Assembly (NCBI RefSeq): GCF_029919255.1
Contig: NZ_CP123991.1
Location: 489,110 to 553,109 of the forward strand
Direction of reading: 5' to 3'
Length of the DNA stretch: 64,000 nucleotides
Source of the DNA: a cyanobacterium endosymbiont of Epithemia clementina EcSB
GTDB lineage: Bacteria > Cyanobacteriota > Cyanobacteriia > Cyanobacteriales > Microcystaceae
Part shown: piece after piece, positions 9,092 through 19,199 of the stretch
Layout of the letters: each line of letters begins with the position of its first letter
How positions within the stretch are numbered: the first letter of the stretch is position 1
The notes under the pieces: generated by a model
The model's database searches: none
Seen by the model: only the letters and a program-made list of their open reading frames with translations
What the model was told of the DNA's origin: nothing
Translations under genes and position numbers: made by a program

Positions 9092-9973
9092 TCACATTTT
9101 TCCTAAAATAACCCGCGCCCACCAAAAAGGAATTAAAATTGCTAAAGCAACCCAATCCCACTGGATTAAGCGTAATTGGTGCCATTGAACTCGGTGTTCA
9201 TTAGGATTCGTAAACCCTCTGACTTCCATGGCAACTGCAATCTCTTCGGCCCGCATCAGCAAATTTTCTAATAATTTTTCAACTACAACTAGCCAGACCT
9301 GTAAAGCGCGCTTAATTCCTAATTTTTTCCAATTAATTGCCCTAGTCCGAATTGATCTGGCTAAATTTTGTAACTCTTCTAACACCAGGGGAATAAACCG
9401 TAACGAAAGAGTTAAAGTTAGCATAATTTCTGTAATGGGAAGTTTAAGATGACGCAAAGGTGCTAATAGGTCTTCTAACCCAGCAGTAATTTCTTCTGGA
9501 GCGGTGGTTAAAAGATAAAGGTTAGTACTATAAATAAGAATAAAAATTAGGGTACTGATACGGATTCCTAGCTCAACAGACCGACGGGTAATCAACCGTC
9601 CCTTATCAAATAAAATATAATTATAATCAGTAGGCTGTGGTAAAGATAAGTCACCATCCAAGAGTCGAGGTTGGGCATTGACCGCCAACCCATCAGGGGC
9701 GATTGCTGTAATTATAAGTATGAAGATTGAGAGAATGATTAACCAGCCCATTTGTTGTCGCCAGACTCTTAGTGGAATCCGGGCAGCTATGGTCAGTAAG
9801 ATTAGAATTCCAACAACCCCAAGTTGCCAGAGAGGGTTAGCTAAAATTGGGGAAGCAAGAAATGTCATTAACCAAACTAACTTCACTCTAGGATCGAGTT
9901 GATGTAACCAAGTGATAGGTTTTTCAAGATAGAGTCCAATGGGAAGTGATCGTAGTAAGTCCATAGTAAACAA
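9092..9973 (-). CDS. CbiQ/EcfT-type transmembrane subunit of an ECF transporter
   Basis: Energy-coupling T components link vitamin- or metal-binding S components to a pair of ABC ATPases. The 293-residue protein has the family layout: LDPRVKL near residue 26, several hydrophobic spans (~30-110, 140-165, 180-205, 270-288) and the coupling-helix signature MEVRGF near residue 250. Met4 (MDLLRSLPIGLYLE, 9964) is a plausible alternative start. No S component or ATPase gene is adjacent, so the substrate (cobalt, biotin or other) cannot be named. Confidence 0.8.
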   Translation of the reverse strand: MFTMDLLRSLPIGLYLEKPITWLHQLDPRVKLVWLMTFLASPILANPLWQLGVVGILILLTIAARIPLRVWRQQMGWLIILSIFILIITAIAPDGLAVNAQPRLLDGDLSLPQPTDYNYILFDKGRLITRRSVELGIRISTLIFILIYSTNLYLLTTAPEEITAGLEDLLAPLRHLKLPITEIMLTLTLSLRFIPLVLEELQNLARSIRTRAINWKKLGIKRALQVWLVVVEKLLENLLMRAEEIAVAMEVRGFTNPNEHRVQWHQLRLIQWDWVALAILIPFWWARVILGKM

Positions 9974-10299
9974 TTTAAACTATTATCTTCAACCTAAAAA
10001 AAATAACAGTTAATGTAAATATGAACAAGGTTATTTTTTCTCTATACTAACCTATCTTATCATAGCCAATTAATTTCTTGAGTCATTTTCTCAAAATTTA
10101 GGGTACTGTCTTAATAGTTAATCTTTTTAACTCAAGACTTTTTGCTAATTAGTGACATCATGAGAAGATTTTTGACAAAACTATTTCTGTTGTCTAAATG
10201 CTTCAATACTTCAGTTCTAATTTTAGAATATTAGAGGATTTTTCCTCGCAAAGACAAGCAGATATTCAAAGGTATTAACCTTTATCGTAAGATTTATTT

Positions 10300-10450
10300 A
10301 TGAAGTTGTACTCCATAAATATTCTCATTAAAATCATAGAAACTAACAAATAAGACCAATCAATCAACCAGACAACTAACAGATCCTTTTCAATTCATCT
10401 ATAGAATAATTGCTAGAATAAAATAACGGTGCTCCTCTATAGAAGTTCTG
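10300..10450 (+). mobile_element. IS630-family transposase remnant, copy A (N-terminal end only)
   Basis: The plus frame from ATG 10300 reads MKLYSINILIKIIETNK then a stop. After a frameshift QLTDPFQFIYRIIARIK follows. This matches the IS630 transposase opening (MxxYSxDLRxKIIE... QLAxRFxVSxSFVxKLLxRY). A second, ~105-bp similar segment lies at 46851, and the two align along that length with many substitutions. No terminal inverted repeats or target duplication are recognisable. Confidence 0.55.
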
Positions 10451-11035
10451 ATATCTTTATAGCTAGAAGCTTATATATTCCTTGAATATTTACCAGCTTA
10501 TAAAGCAATTAAAATCAGAAAAATCTAGTTTACAGGGAAAAATATATTTTTATTGCCTTATTTTCAAAATAAAGACCTCATTAGTAATTTTTTTAAAAGT
10601 TAAATATCTGCAAAATTAATAATTTTATAACTCTATAACTTTTAATTAAGCGATTGATTTACTAACTGATAAAACATAAATAGCTAGTTGTCACACTTCT
10701 GTTATAATGAGTTATTGAATGGAAAAACGCTATTAGTATGTAGAAGTACTTTAGTCAAAGTAAAACTAAAGCAATAGTAAAAAAATTTTTGTATATAATT
10801 GCAGTTGATTTACATCTTTAATCGAAGGTATATAGCTTCAAATAAAGTTTACAAAAATGTTATAATTCTATTTATAGAGAGATATAATTTAGCTAAGGCA
10901 GTCAAACAAAATATTTGCTAAAGACACGATTATAAATCGTTTGAATTAAAGCAATGTAAATTTCCCTTCAATTACTTCAATATAAAGATATAAGATAATT
11001 AACGTTGTCGATATTTATTCAGAGTCATCTATCTA

Positions 11036-11300
11036 ACGTTGAAGTTTATGCCGCTGATCAACTTTTTGCAACCTTTAGAGTTGGATTGATCCAGGAAGTT
11101 CCCCTGTCATTAGTCAATGCTTTTGAGGCTACCCCAGGAGAAAAAATTTACTGAAACTGATGCCCTTCCCCTCTCTGTGTGGTTGACTTCTCTCGCCTAG
11201 CGTAGGCAATTTAGATTGCATCGGTTATGATGATTTTGGGAAAGATGTTCATAACTCTTAAGTCGATGTTGTTGAGGTTTAACACAATTGATTCAGATGG
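11036..11300 (+). pseudogene. Decayed protein-coding gene, family not recognised
   Basis: Protein-like frames follow one another on the plus strand: ADQLFATFRVGLIQEVPLSL continuing to EATPGEKI, then after a frameshift TDALPLSVWLTSLA, then after another VGNLDCIGYDDFGKDVHNS ending in TAA. The local base composition is less AT-biased than the surrounding desert. Frameshifts and stops show it is not translated as one protein. I do not recognise the family. Confidence 0.5.
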
Positions 11301-11441
11301 AAAGTAATATTTTTGGACAGACTAAGGCTAAATATTTATAAGCTGTGTTGACTTATTGACTTATGTGAGCAAGCAGTTTGAGTTAGAAACCTTACATCAA
11401 AAGTCAGAACATTTGATTTACTTTACACAGGGTTACATACT

Positions 11442-12935
11442 TTAGTGTAGTTTTACAGCTAAGGCTTTTCTAGCTTGTTCACGATCATCAAAGTGTACTT
11501 TTTCTGTTCCTAAAATTTGATAATCTTCGTGACCTTTTCCGGCAATTAAGACCCCATCTCCTGGTTTTGCTCGTTGAATAGCTTGATCAATAGCCTCAGC
11601 ACGATCACTAATAACAATGGGGTTCACCGAATCCGAAATCCCTTCTAAAATATCAGCTAAGATCCTCTGGGGATCTTCAGTTCGGGGGTTATCAGAGGTG
11701 ACAATGCACACGTCCGCTAATTGGCTGGAAATTCGACCCATCAGGGGACGTTTAGTGCGATCACGATCGCCGCCACACCCGAAAACACAAATCATCTTGC
11801 CCCGAATAAAGGGACGGGCAGCATTGAGCAAATTTTCTAGACTATCAGGGGTATGAGCATAGTCTACAATAACGCTAATATCCTGTTCATCACTAATTTT
11901 TACCCGTTCCATACGCCCTGGAACCCCTGTAAATTCAGGTAATTTAGCAACAATTTCGTCTAAATCTAGCTTAAAATGTGAGACCGTTGCGACTGCGGCT
12001 AAAAGGTTGGATAGATTGAATTGTCCGACTAAGGGGGAAGTAAAGGGAACAGTTCCCTGAGGCGTATGTAAGGCTCCTGACACTCCTGCTGCTTCGTAGA
12101 TAAGATTGCTTGTATGAAAGTCTGCTGTTTTATCACTAACACTGTAACTCCATACCTGATCAGAATTTAACCCCTCAATTAACCGTTTTCCATAGGGATC
12201 ATCTAGGTTAATAATTGCCCGTTCTGTAAGGTATTCTGAGCTGAACAAGAGACTTTTGGCGAAAAAATAATCTTCCATATCTTTATGAAAGTCCAGGTGA
12301 TCTTGGGTCAGATTGGTAAAAACTCCTACCTTAAATTGGCATTCTTTAACCCTTCCCTGGGCTAAGGCGTGGGAACTCACTTCCATGACACAATATTGAT
12401 TTTGAGCCGCCACTGCTTCGGCCAGTCGTCCTTGTAATTCTGCGGCAAAGGGAGTGGTGTGAGTAGCCGTTTGTTGAAACCCCTGCCAACGAGTATATAG
12501 GGTTCCGAATAAGGCAGTGGGGTATTGTCCTTTAGTCAAGAAAAATTCAATTAAGTGGGCAATAGTGGTTTTTCCATTAGTTCCGGTAATCCCAATCATG
12601 TTTAACTGTTGACTTGGATAGTTGTAAAATGTCGTGGCTACTTGGGCACAAACTATCACCATGTCCTCTGCTGTAAGAATGCAAACGTCAGGGGTAGGAG
12701 GAAATTGGGCAGCCGCTTGGGGGGTAATAATAGCGGCGATCGCCCCTGCTTCTATGGCACTTTGCCAAAATTGGCCACCGTCAACACGGGTTCCTGGCAT
12801 TCCGATAAATAAATCCCCTGGTTTACAAGCATGAGAATTGGTGCAAATGCCTTTAATTTGGCGATCAAGTAGCTTATCAGTACAAAATTCACCAGAGATA
12901 GAAATTTTTTTGAGTAAATCTCGTATTTTTACCAT
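11442..12935 (-). CDS. murE: UDP-N-acetylmuramoyl-tripeptide synthetase MurE
   Basis: MurE adds the third stem-peptide residue to UDP-MurNAc-L-Ala-D-Glu in the cytoplasm. The 497-residue protein is full length. It has an N-terminal UMP-binding domain, the ATP-binding loop GITGTNGKTT (115-124), the Mur family segment ending HTTPF, and the DNPRTEDP motif starting at Asp415. DNPR is the signature for meso-diaminopimelate rather than lysine. GKGHE near residue 466 is also typical. Flanking deserts make it monocistronic. Retention is expected, since diazoplast-type symbionts still need a peptidoglycan wall. Confidence 0.96.
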   Translation of the reverse strand: MVKIRDLLKKISISGEFCTDKLLDRQIKGICTNSHACKPGDLFIGMPGTRVDGGQFWQSAIEAGAIAAIITPQAAAQFPPTPDVCILTAEDMVIVCAQVATTFYNYPSQQLNMIGITGTNGKTTIAHLIEFFLTKGQYPTALFGTLYTRWQGFQQTATHTTPFAAELQGRLAEAVAAQNQYCVMEVSSHALAQGRVKECQFKVGVFTNLTQDHLDFHKDMEDYFFAKSLLFSSEYLTERAIINLDDPYGKRLIEGLNSDQVWSYSVSDKTADFHTSNLIYEAAGVSGALHTPQGTVPFTSPLVGQFNLSNLLAAVATVSHFKLDLDEIVAKLPEFTGVPGRMERVKISDEQDISVIVDYAHTPDSLENLLNAARPFIRGKMICVFGCGGDRDRTKRPLMGRISSQLADVCIVTSDNPRTEDPQRILADILEGISDSVNPIVISDRAEAIDQAIQRAKPGDGVLIAGKGHEDYQILGTEKVHFDDREQARKALAVKLH

Positions 12936-13710
12936 AAGAGTTTTTCGTTTTTTATAAATTGGGGTCAGATTTTATAATCTGTTGTGAGTGATGTTAGCAG
13001 AATTCTCTAAATAAGTTTTCTCAGAAAGATAAAATCTAAAATCAAGCATATTAACAGTGCACATGTTTTCAGCTATTAGATAAAGATATAAAATAATTAT
13101 TTTATATCATAATTATTTGTTCTCAAAAGAAAGCTCTTTAGGAGAATCGAGATAAAGTTCATCTTTTTACTTCGTATCTAACATATCGCAAAGCATTGCC
13201 GTAACTTTTTAGAGGAGTGCCACTTAAATAAGTGTATAAATTAATACTTTAACATTCTTTGATTTAAGTTCTAGAATTTACAACTTTTTTGTTTTAATTT
13301 TTGTGTTTCGAATATCCCTATTTTTCCAAAGTTAGAGCAGTAAAAATAATTAGACATTTTTAAAAATTCATAAATTAAATGAGCCAAATTTAATTACCAC
13401 TAACCGTTTCTTATTTAAAAGTTCAACAGTTATCTATAGCCATCTCTAAATTATCAACTTTATATTTTTTAATATTACATTATACTTGTTTATAGTTTTT
13501 AAAACTTCAATGGTAAATTATAATAGCTTTTGCCTTTTTAGATAAGAAAATATCTTTATAAGATTGTCTGTCAAAATGTTGTTACCTATTTTTTCTATAA
13601 AGAAAGGTAAAAATAGAGATTCATTAAACTTGCCCGACAAGAAAATAGCAAACAGTAGTCAATTATCAACAAATTACACTATTCAAAGACTCCAACAGTT
13701 GGACTAACGC

Positions 13711-13734
13711 AGAGACGCTGTATGCAACGTCTCT
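13711..13734. repeat. Short dispersed palindromic element (AGAGACG...CGTCTCT)
   Basis: Arms AGAGACG and CGTCTCT flank CTGTATGCAA. Palindromes of the form GAGACGTTGCATGCAACGTCTC are common interspersed elements in free-living cyanobacteria. This looks like a single partly eroded copy. Only one was seen in the window. Confidence 0.5.
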
Positions 13735-13742
13735 AAAGGCAC

Positions 13743-13761
13743 TTTCCCTAAATGAGGGAAA
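13743..13761 (-). terminator. Possible terminator of desA
   Basis: A 7-bp perfect stem (TTTCCCT/AGGGAAA) with a 5-nt loop, 20 bp downstream of the desA stop. The minus-strand T tract after it is weak, so the call is tentative. Confidence 0.4.
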
Positions 13762-13781
13762 CTTCGAGCCAAAATTCCCTA

Positions 13782-14858
13782 TTAGATCAGATAAGAAACA
13801 TTGGTATTTTTTGATTTTTTGTGGTAGTAATTCTTAAAAGATTGGTAATTAAACTCGAGGTGATAAAGATGGCACTTAGTTGTAATCTCCTGGATTAAAG
13901 ACCAAGAAAAACGGTATTCACAAAGATAATTTCCCCAATTCTCCTTTAAACTTTGATGGGCTTGGCGCAAATTATAACTGGGAATTCCCGGAGAAATATG
14001 GTGGGGAATGTGAACATTGATATCATGGCAAAGAATTTCTATCCAACGGGGATAGTCACAATGAACGGTACCACTTAACTGAGCCTGGGCCTCGTTCCAT
14101 TCGTCAGCCTTTTTAAAAGCAATATTCGGGACTGTATGATGCACTAGAGTAAAGGTACTCATCCAGGTGTGAAAGACTAACCAAGGTAACAACCAAAATT
14201 TAACAAAACCCCAGACTCCCAGGGTCATTAATAAAAGAGGAAAACCAATAACTGCACTAGTAATCACAACTAATACAGAAAAACGAACTTGATCTCGTTC
14301 TTTTCCAGTAAAAGTCGTCCAGTCAAAGTGAATCTTAGCCCAATGAACAACAGAAGCAAACCACCAAAATCGTCCTCGGAGTTGACGATAACCCCATTTA
14401 GCCAACGGGGAAGAACTTTCATAAGATTCTGTGGTGAGGGGATTCCAGGCGTTGTCCACATTAAGCTTGTTGGTATGTTTATGATGGTAATTATGGAGAA
14501 TACGCCAACTATGGAAAGGATAGATAATCGGTAAAAAAGCTAAATGTCCTACCAAATCATTAACCCAAGTACGATTAGAAAAAGAACGATGGCCACAGTC
14601 ATGACCAATCACAAAAAATCCTGTCAAAGCAGTTCCTGTAAACACCCAAAGAATAGGCAGTAAATACCAAGGAGTGATCGTTAAAGCGCCCATCCCTAAA
14701 GCCACCATAAAAATACTTAGAACTACCTTAAACCATGCTTTACGAGGGTCTTTAGTAAATACGTCTAAGGGAAGGGTATTGATAATATCCCTTAAACGTA
14801 CTGTGGGGTCAAGTTGTGATAAAGTTTCGTGTTGAGTAGGACTAGTCAGTGTTGTCAT
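13782..14858 (-). CDS. desA: Delta-12 (omega-6) acyl-lipid fatty acid desaturase DesA
   Basis: Cyanobacterial DesA introduces the delta-12 double bond into oleoyl chains of membrane lipids, using ferredoxin as electron donor. The 358-residue protein keeps all three His boxes: HDCGH (86-90), HNYHH (122-126) and HIPHH (near 285), plus DNAW and NGTVHCDYPRW-like segments as in Synechocystis DesA (here SGTVHCDYPRW). Hydrophobic pairs at ~45-85 and ~195-245 form the membrane spans. The last ~20 residues are Lys/Tyr/Asn-rich and poorly conserved. It is divergent from the Crp-like gene at 15113, sharing a 250-bp upstream region. Its presence shows that lipid unsaturation is still maintained. Confidence 0.93.
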   Translation of the reverse strand: MTTLTSPTQHETLSQLDPTVRLRDIINTLPLDVFTKDPRKAWFKVVLSIFMVALGMGALTITPWYLLPILWVFTGTALTGFFVIGHDCGHRSFSNRTWVNDLVGHLAFLPIIYPFHSWRILHNYHHKHTNKLNVDNAWNPLTTESYESSSPLAKWGYRQLRGRFWWFASVVHWAKIHFDWTTFTGKERDQVRFSVLVVITSAVIGFPLLLMTLGVWGFVKFWLLPWLVFHTWMSTFTLVHHTVPNIAFKKADEWNEAQAQLSGTVHCDYPRWIEILCHDINVHIPHHISPGIPSYNLRQAHQSLKENWGNYLCEYRFSWSLIQEITTKCHLYHLEFNYQSFKNYYHKKSKNTNVSYLI

Positions 14859-15112
14859 GAACGATGAATAATATTGAAATGGTGAATCCGGAGTAATTAA
14901 AAAGCCAAATTAACATAGAGAAACCAATTTATCCCAGTGGGGAAGTAACATATACCCCCCATGAATAAAAATCTCTTAGGTTAAGCCTTAATAGTTATAT
15001 CACAATCTATGAGTCACCCTATCTTAGTTGACAAACAGTATGGTGTAATGGAATGGTAGATCTCTTGTGATTTCCTAACCCGTTATTTCAGTGAAACACT
15101 GACACACTTTGC

Positions 15113-15796
15113 ATGGAGACTCAATCAATTAGCGAGCTGTTTCCCTTGTTCCATACAGCTAATCCAGAAACATTAGAATGGTTTTTATCAGTTGTAGACC
15201 AAGAGGACTATTCCCCTGATATTAAAGTTGTGAGGGAGGATGATTGGGGAAAAGCGGTTCACTTTGTCGTTTCTGGTTGGGTTAAAGTCCGTTCCCATTA
15301 CCAGGGTTCCGAAACAACCCTAGAAATTCTCAGTCGAGGAGATTTTTTTGGAGAAATGGAGGTTATTGAGGAATCTATTAAGTCGATTGAGGTCATATCT
15401 TTGTCTGAGTTGCAATTATTGAGTATTTCCGCTCAGCGCTTCCTACAAATGCTGTTTAAAGACCCTCAATTACATCATCGAATGTTACAGCTACAAGTCC
15501 GGCGGGTTCGTCAACTTTATCGCCGTCTTCTATTGCGTCAACAGTCTCCTAAAGTTAGGTTAGCTAAAACTTTGATTAAGTTAGCAGAAACCTACGGTAA
15601 GTCTACTGAGAAAGGGACAGAAATTTGGTATTTTCCTGAAAAAGATTTAGCAGACATCGCTGACGTTTCTCTAGAAGAATTACAGTCAGCAATAACTCAA
15701 TTACAAAGTCAAGGTTGTCTAGAAATAGACCTAATTGGTCATAATTTATATTTAAGTAATCTTAAGCAGATTCACCATTTTTCTCAACAACTTTAA
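15113..15796 (+). CDS. Crp/Fnr-type regulator with cyclic-nucleotide-binding fold
   Basis: 227 residues: a cNMP-binding beta-roll (~15-130, with SGWVKVRSHYQG and GDFFGEMEVIE), a dimerisation helix (~125-160) and a winged HTH (~165-220, with EKDLADIADVSLEELQ). The phosphate-binding cassette usually reads GExxxxxxxxRSAT. Here it is GEMEVIEESIKSIEV without the Arg, so cAMP binding is doubtful. The M61 peptidase ATG lies 2 bp after its stop, so the two genes form an operon. Target genes are unknown. Confidence 0.8.
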   Translation: METQSISELFPLFHTANPETLEWFLSVVDQEDYSPDIKVVREDDWGKAVHFVVSGWVKVRSHYQGSETTLEILSRGDFFGEMEVIEESIKSIEVISLSELQLLSISAQRFLQMLFKDPQLHHRMLQLQVRRVRQLYRRLLLRQQSPKVRLAKTLIKLAETYGKSTEKGTEIWYFPEKDLADIADVSLEELQSAITQLQSQGCLEIDLIGHNLYLSNLKQIHHFSQQL

Positions 15797-15798
15797 GC

Positions 15799-17577
15799 AT
15801 GACTAGAGCAACAAGAAACGATAGCTCAGATATTTCTAAGACGTCTCCAATTATTGCCTACACTGTAGCTATGTCTCAACCAAATTCCCATATTTTTGAG
15901 GTGAAGCTACAAGTTAGCCAATGGCAAAAATCTATCCTAGAATTGGGAATGCCTGTGTGGACTCCAGGTTCATATTTAGTTCGGGAATACGCTAGACATA
16001 TTCAGTATTTTCGTGCATCTTCTAGTCAAGATAAAACAAAGTTATCAAGTCAGAAAATTAGCAAAAACCATTGGATAATTGAAACAGTAAATGTTAACGA
16101 TATTACGATAGACTATCAGGTTTATGCCAATGAGCTAACCGTCAGGACAAATCATTTAGATGGGACTCATGGCTATTTTAATGGAGCCGCCTTATTCTAT
16201 TTTATTCCAGGGCTAGAAAAACAGTCCATTACTGTACAAATAATTCCCCCAATTGCTCAATGGAAAGTTAGCACAGCCCTGCCTGAAATTCCTGGAAAAA
16301 TCAATTTATTTCAAGCAGATGATTATGATACCTTAGTAGACAGTCCCTTTGAAATTGGAACCCAGAACATTTATCCGTTTGAAGTATTAGGAAAATCTCA
16401 TCAGTTAGTCATTTGGGGACATGGCAATATTCGACCAATTACCCTTATTAAGGATATAAAAAAAATTATTGAAATAGAAGCCAAATTATATGGAGAACTT
16501 CCCTATGATCACTATCTATTTATCCTACATCTATCAGGGAGTAGTTTCGGGGGATTAGAACATAAAAGCTCTTGTTCTCTAATTTATCCTCGTTTTGGTT
16601 TTCGAGCTAAGGATAAATATAATCATTTTATTCAGTTAGTAGCTCATGAATTTTTCCATCTGTGGAATGCTAAACGTATTCGACCAAAAGCCCTAGAAAC
16701 TTTTGATTATGGGCGAGAAAATTACACTAAATCTCTTTGGTTTTTAGAAGGTACGACTAGCTATTATGATATGATAATGCCCCTAAGGGCAGGAGTTTAC
16801 AATATCGCTAACTTTCTCGACATTCTAAGCAAGGATATTACTCGATATTTGAACACGCCAGGGCGAAAAATTCACTCTTTAAGTGAATCAAGTTTTGATG
16901 CTTGGATTAAATTGTATCGCAGCGATGCTCACAGTGATAATGTTCAGATTTCCTATTATTTAAAAGGGGAATTAGTCTCATTGCTTCTGGATTTATTAAT
17001 TCGAGCACGTCACAATAATCAGCGATCACTCGATAATGTTATGAGTCAGATGTGGCAAGAATTTGGAAAACTAGAAATTAGTTTTACCCCCCAACAACTA
17101 CAAGACGTGATTGAGTCAGTGGCCGGAATTGATTTACAAAACTTCTTCGCACGTTATCTTGATGCCACTGAAGATTTACCTTTTGATGATTATCTAGAAC
17201 TCTTTGGATTAAAGCTAAAACCTATCCTAGATTATGAAACTATTCCCTTTCTGGGAATACGAATTAAATCGGAAAATAACAAAGAAATTATTAAGTTTGT
17301 TGAAGCTGGGTCACCAGCCGAGATGGGAGGACTCGACGCAAACGACGAGTTGTTGGCTATTGATGGAATTTACGTTAATTCAAGCCAATTAAGCGATCGT
17401 CTAAAAGACTACCAAAGTGGTGATATTATTTCAATTACGGTCTTTCATCAGGATCAACTGAAAACTCTTTCTATTACTTTAGCAGATCCCCAACCCAGTC
17501 GCTATGAGGTGATTCGTATTGATCATCCATCTGATAGCCAAAAGCAAAATCTGATAGATTGGCTAGGGAAAGAATGA
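15799..17577 (+). CDS. M61-family (glycyl aminopeptidase-like) metallopeptidase with C-terminal PDZ domain
   Basis: 592 residues. The N-terminal ~170 residues form the beta domain of M61 peptidases. The zinc motif HEFFHLWNAKR starts at His283 (HExxH: H283, E284, H287), with the third ligand expected in FLEGTTSYYD about 30 residues later. A PDZ domain covers ~485-565 (GIRIKSENNKE...GSPAEMGGLDANDELLAIDG). There is no obvious signal peptide, so it is probably cytoplasmic. It is translationally coupled to the Crp-like gene (2-bp gap). Characterised members cleave N-terminal Gly or Ala; the substrate here is unknown. Confidence 0.9.
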   Translation: MTRATRNDSSDISKTSPIIAYTVAMSQPNSHIFEVKLQVSQWQKSILELGMPVWTPGSYLVREYARHIQYFRASSSQDKTKLSSQKISKNHWIIETVNVNDITIDYQVYANELTVRTNHLDGTHGYFNGAALFYFIPGLEKQSITVQIIPPIAQWKVSTALPEIPGKINLFQADDYDTLVDSPFEIGTQNIYPFEVLGKSHQLVIWGHGNIRPITLIKDIKKIIEIEAKLYGELPYDHYLFILHLSGSSFGGLEHKSSCSLIYPRFGFRAKDKYNHFIQLVAHEFFHLWNAKRIRPKALETFDYGRENYTKSLWFLEGTTSYYDMIMPLRAGVYNIANFLDILSKDITRYLNTPGRKIHSLSESSFDAWIKLYRSDAHSDNVQISYYLKGELVSLLLDLLIRARHNNQRSLDNVMSQMWQEFGKLEISFTPQQLQDVIESVAGIDLQNFFARYLDATEDLPFDDYLELFGLKLKPILDYETIPFLGIRIKSENNKEIIKFVEAGSPAEMGGLDANDELLAIDGIYVNSSQLSDRLKDYQSGDIISITVFHQDQLKTLSITLADPQPSRYEVIRIDHPSDSQKQNLIDWLGKE

Positions 17578-17743
17578 GGAGATTATTCTCGATAATAGAG
17601 GATCGACTTTTTTTCTAAAATTTTCAATCAGTAAACTATAACCTAATACCTAGAAAGATGGCTTATTTGTGCCTATAATTAGGAAATATCTTAAGTAATA
17701 AAAATATCTAGGGTATTAGACCCAATACTTCATAGAACCAGCG

Positions 17744-18655
17744 ATGCATCAATTTCTTCCTATTGCTTACTTTCAAAATCAATTTATTCCCTTCGAAAAT
17801 GCGAACATTTCCATTGCTACTCACGGGTTACATTACGGAACAGCAGCTTTCGGAGGAATGCGAGGGATTCCTGATCCCGAAAATTCTTCACAGATCTTAT
17901 TATTTCGTTTAGATCGTCACTGTCAACGTTTAAGTCAAAGTGCGAAATTTTTAAACTATGAATTGCCGGCACAAAAAATTGAACAGATTATTATTGACTT
18001 TGTGAGAAAAAATAAGCCGTCAACTTCTTTTTATATTAGACCCTTAGTCTATACTTCAGGATTGGGAATTGCGCCCAGACTTCATAAAATTGAAAAAGAT
18101 TTTTTTGTTTATGGCTTAGAAATGGGCGATTATTTATCCTCAGACGGAATCAGTTGTCGTATTAGTTCTTGGTATCGTCAAGAGGATCGTAGTTTTCCCT
18201 TACGGGGTAAGATTAGTGCTGCCTATATTACCTCAGCTTTAGCCAAAACAGAAGCAGTAGAATCAGGTTTTGATGAAGCTATTTTAATGAACTCTCAAGG
18301 TAAAGTTTGTGAAGCAACAGGAATGAACATTTTTTTTGTTAGAAATGGTAAATTAATTACTCCTGGACTTGACCAAGATGTACTAGAAGGAATCACCAGA
18401 GATAGTGTTTTAAACATAGCTAAAATTTTAGGAATTGAGACCATTGAAAGACCTGTTGATAAATCAGAATTGTTTATTGCTGATGAAGTATTTTTGTGTG
18501 GAACTGCCGCAAAAATTATTCCTGTTAAACAAATTGAGACCTTTAAATTCTCAGAAGAACGTCCCATTATGGAAAAATTGCGGAATAAATTATTTGCCAT
18601 TACAGAAAATAAAGATTCAGAGTATCAAGACTGGGTATATCCTGTTACTATTTAA
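17744..18655 (+). CDS. ilvE: Branched-chain amino acid aminotransferase
   Basis: A PLP class IV aminotransferase, 303 residues, for the last step of Leu, Ile and Val synthesis. Visible features are THGLHYGTAAFGGMRG near residue 27, FRLDRHCQRL (~62), the PLP-lysine region RGKISAAYITSALAKTEA (Lys near 156), EATGMNIFFV (~190) and EGITRDSVL (~213). The ATG at 17744 starts directly at the conserved N-terminus. It stands alone, 166 bp after the M61 gene. Family members acting on aromatic or D-amino acids cannot be wholly excluded, but the motif set fits IlvE. Confidence 0.9.
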   Translation: MHQFLPIAYFQNQFIPFENANISIATHGLHYGTAAFGGMRGIPDPENSSQILLFRLDRHCQRLSQSAKFLNYELPAQKIEQIIIDFVRKNKPSTSFYIRPLVYTSGLGIAPRLHKIEKDFFVYGLEMGDYLSSDGISCRISSWYRQEDRSFPLRGKISAAYITSALAKTEAVESGFDEAILMNSQGKVCEATGMNIFFVRNGKLITPGLDQDVLEGITRDSVLNIAKILGIETIERPVDKSELFIADEVFLCGTAAKIIPVKQIETFKFSEERPIMEKLRNKLFAITENKDSEYQDWVYPVTI

Positions 18656-19199
18656 AATTTCTCAAGTTATAGAAAAAGGTGATTCTTAAGAAAGATTTTT
18701 AGAAAAAAAATGCTGTTTTTTTATAAAGACAGGTAAAGTTATGCTCTTGAAAACTGATGACATATTGCTCGATAATTTTTTTTGAAAATCTCTATTAATA
18801 ATAACTTCAGGTGATCACTTGTCATTAACAAAAGATGAAGTAAAAATTAGTAACACTGACTGATAAAATTTAACTTTGTTAAGTGTCTTTCGACCAAAAC
18901 AATCAACGACCAACTTTAAAATATCTCTTATATTAAACGTTAGAGACATCGGAGTATTTAAGACTGTTTTGTTAGCTTATTTTTGACTGATCACTGAATA
19001 CCTATTTACCTATTTTCTCTTTAACTTAGGATTAAAAGGCAAAACTAACTTGCCTTCTGTTCAGTCTTGACTGTCAGCGGTTACAATTTTAGATAATCGT
19101 CAACTTTGTCGTGTTTTGACTTAGATATTGACAATAACAACAGTGTTTTAAGTTTCATAGAACTCTCATATCTTGACTCAAACCCTTTTTCAGCTGTAT
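18656..19199. other. Convergent intergenic region, ilvE / histidine kinase
   Basis: 544 bp between two 3' ends. It contains one candidate terminator for the kinase gene (19036-19056). No coding remnant was recognised. Confidence 0.5.
19036..19056 (-). terminator. Candidate rho-independent terminator of the histidine kinase gene
   Basis: Arms AAGGCAA (19036-19042) and TTGCCTT (19050-19056) form a 7-bp stem. Read on the minus strand the last arm runs into TTAATCC, a short T-rich tail. It lies about 145 bp past the kinase stop. Confidence 0.4.

Larger units (their letters stand above)
9974..11441. other. AT-rich desert with a transposase remnant and a decayed gene
   Basis: About 1.5 kb between cbiQ (-) and the murE 3' end (-). 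It contains the IS630-like fragment at 10300-10450 and the protein-like ruin at 11036-11300, both listed separately. The rest is AT-rich filler. Confidence 0.6.
12936..13781. other. AT-rich intergenic region
   Basis: About 850 bp between murE (start side) and desA (end side), both minus. It holds the short palindromic element at 13711-13734 and a possible desA terminator at 13743-13761. Nothing else is supportable. Confidence 0.6.
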
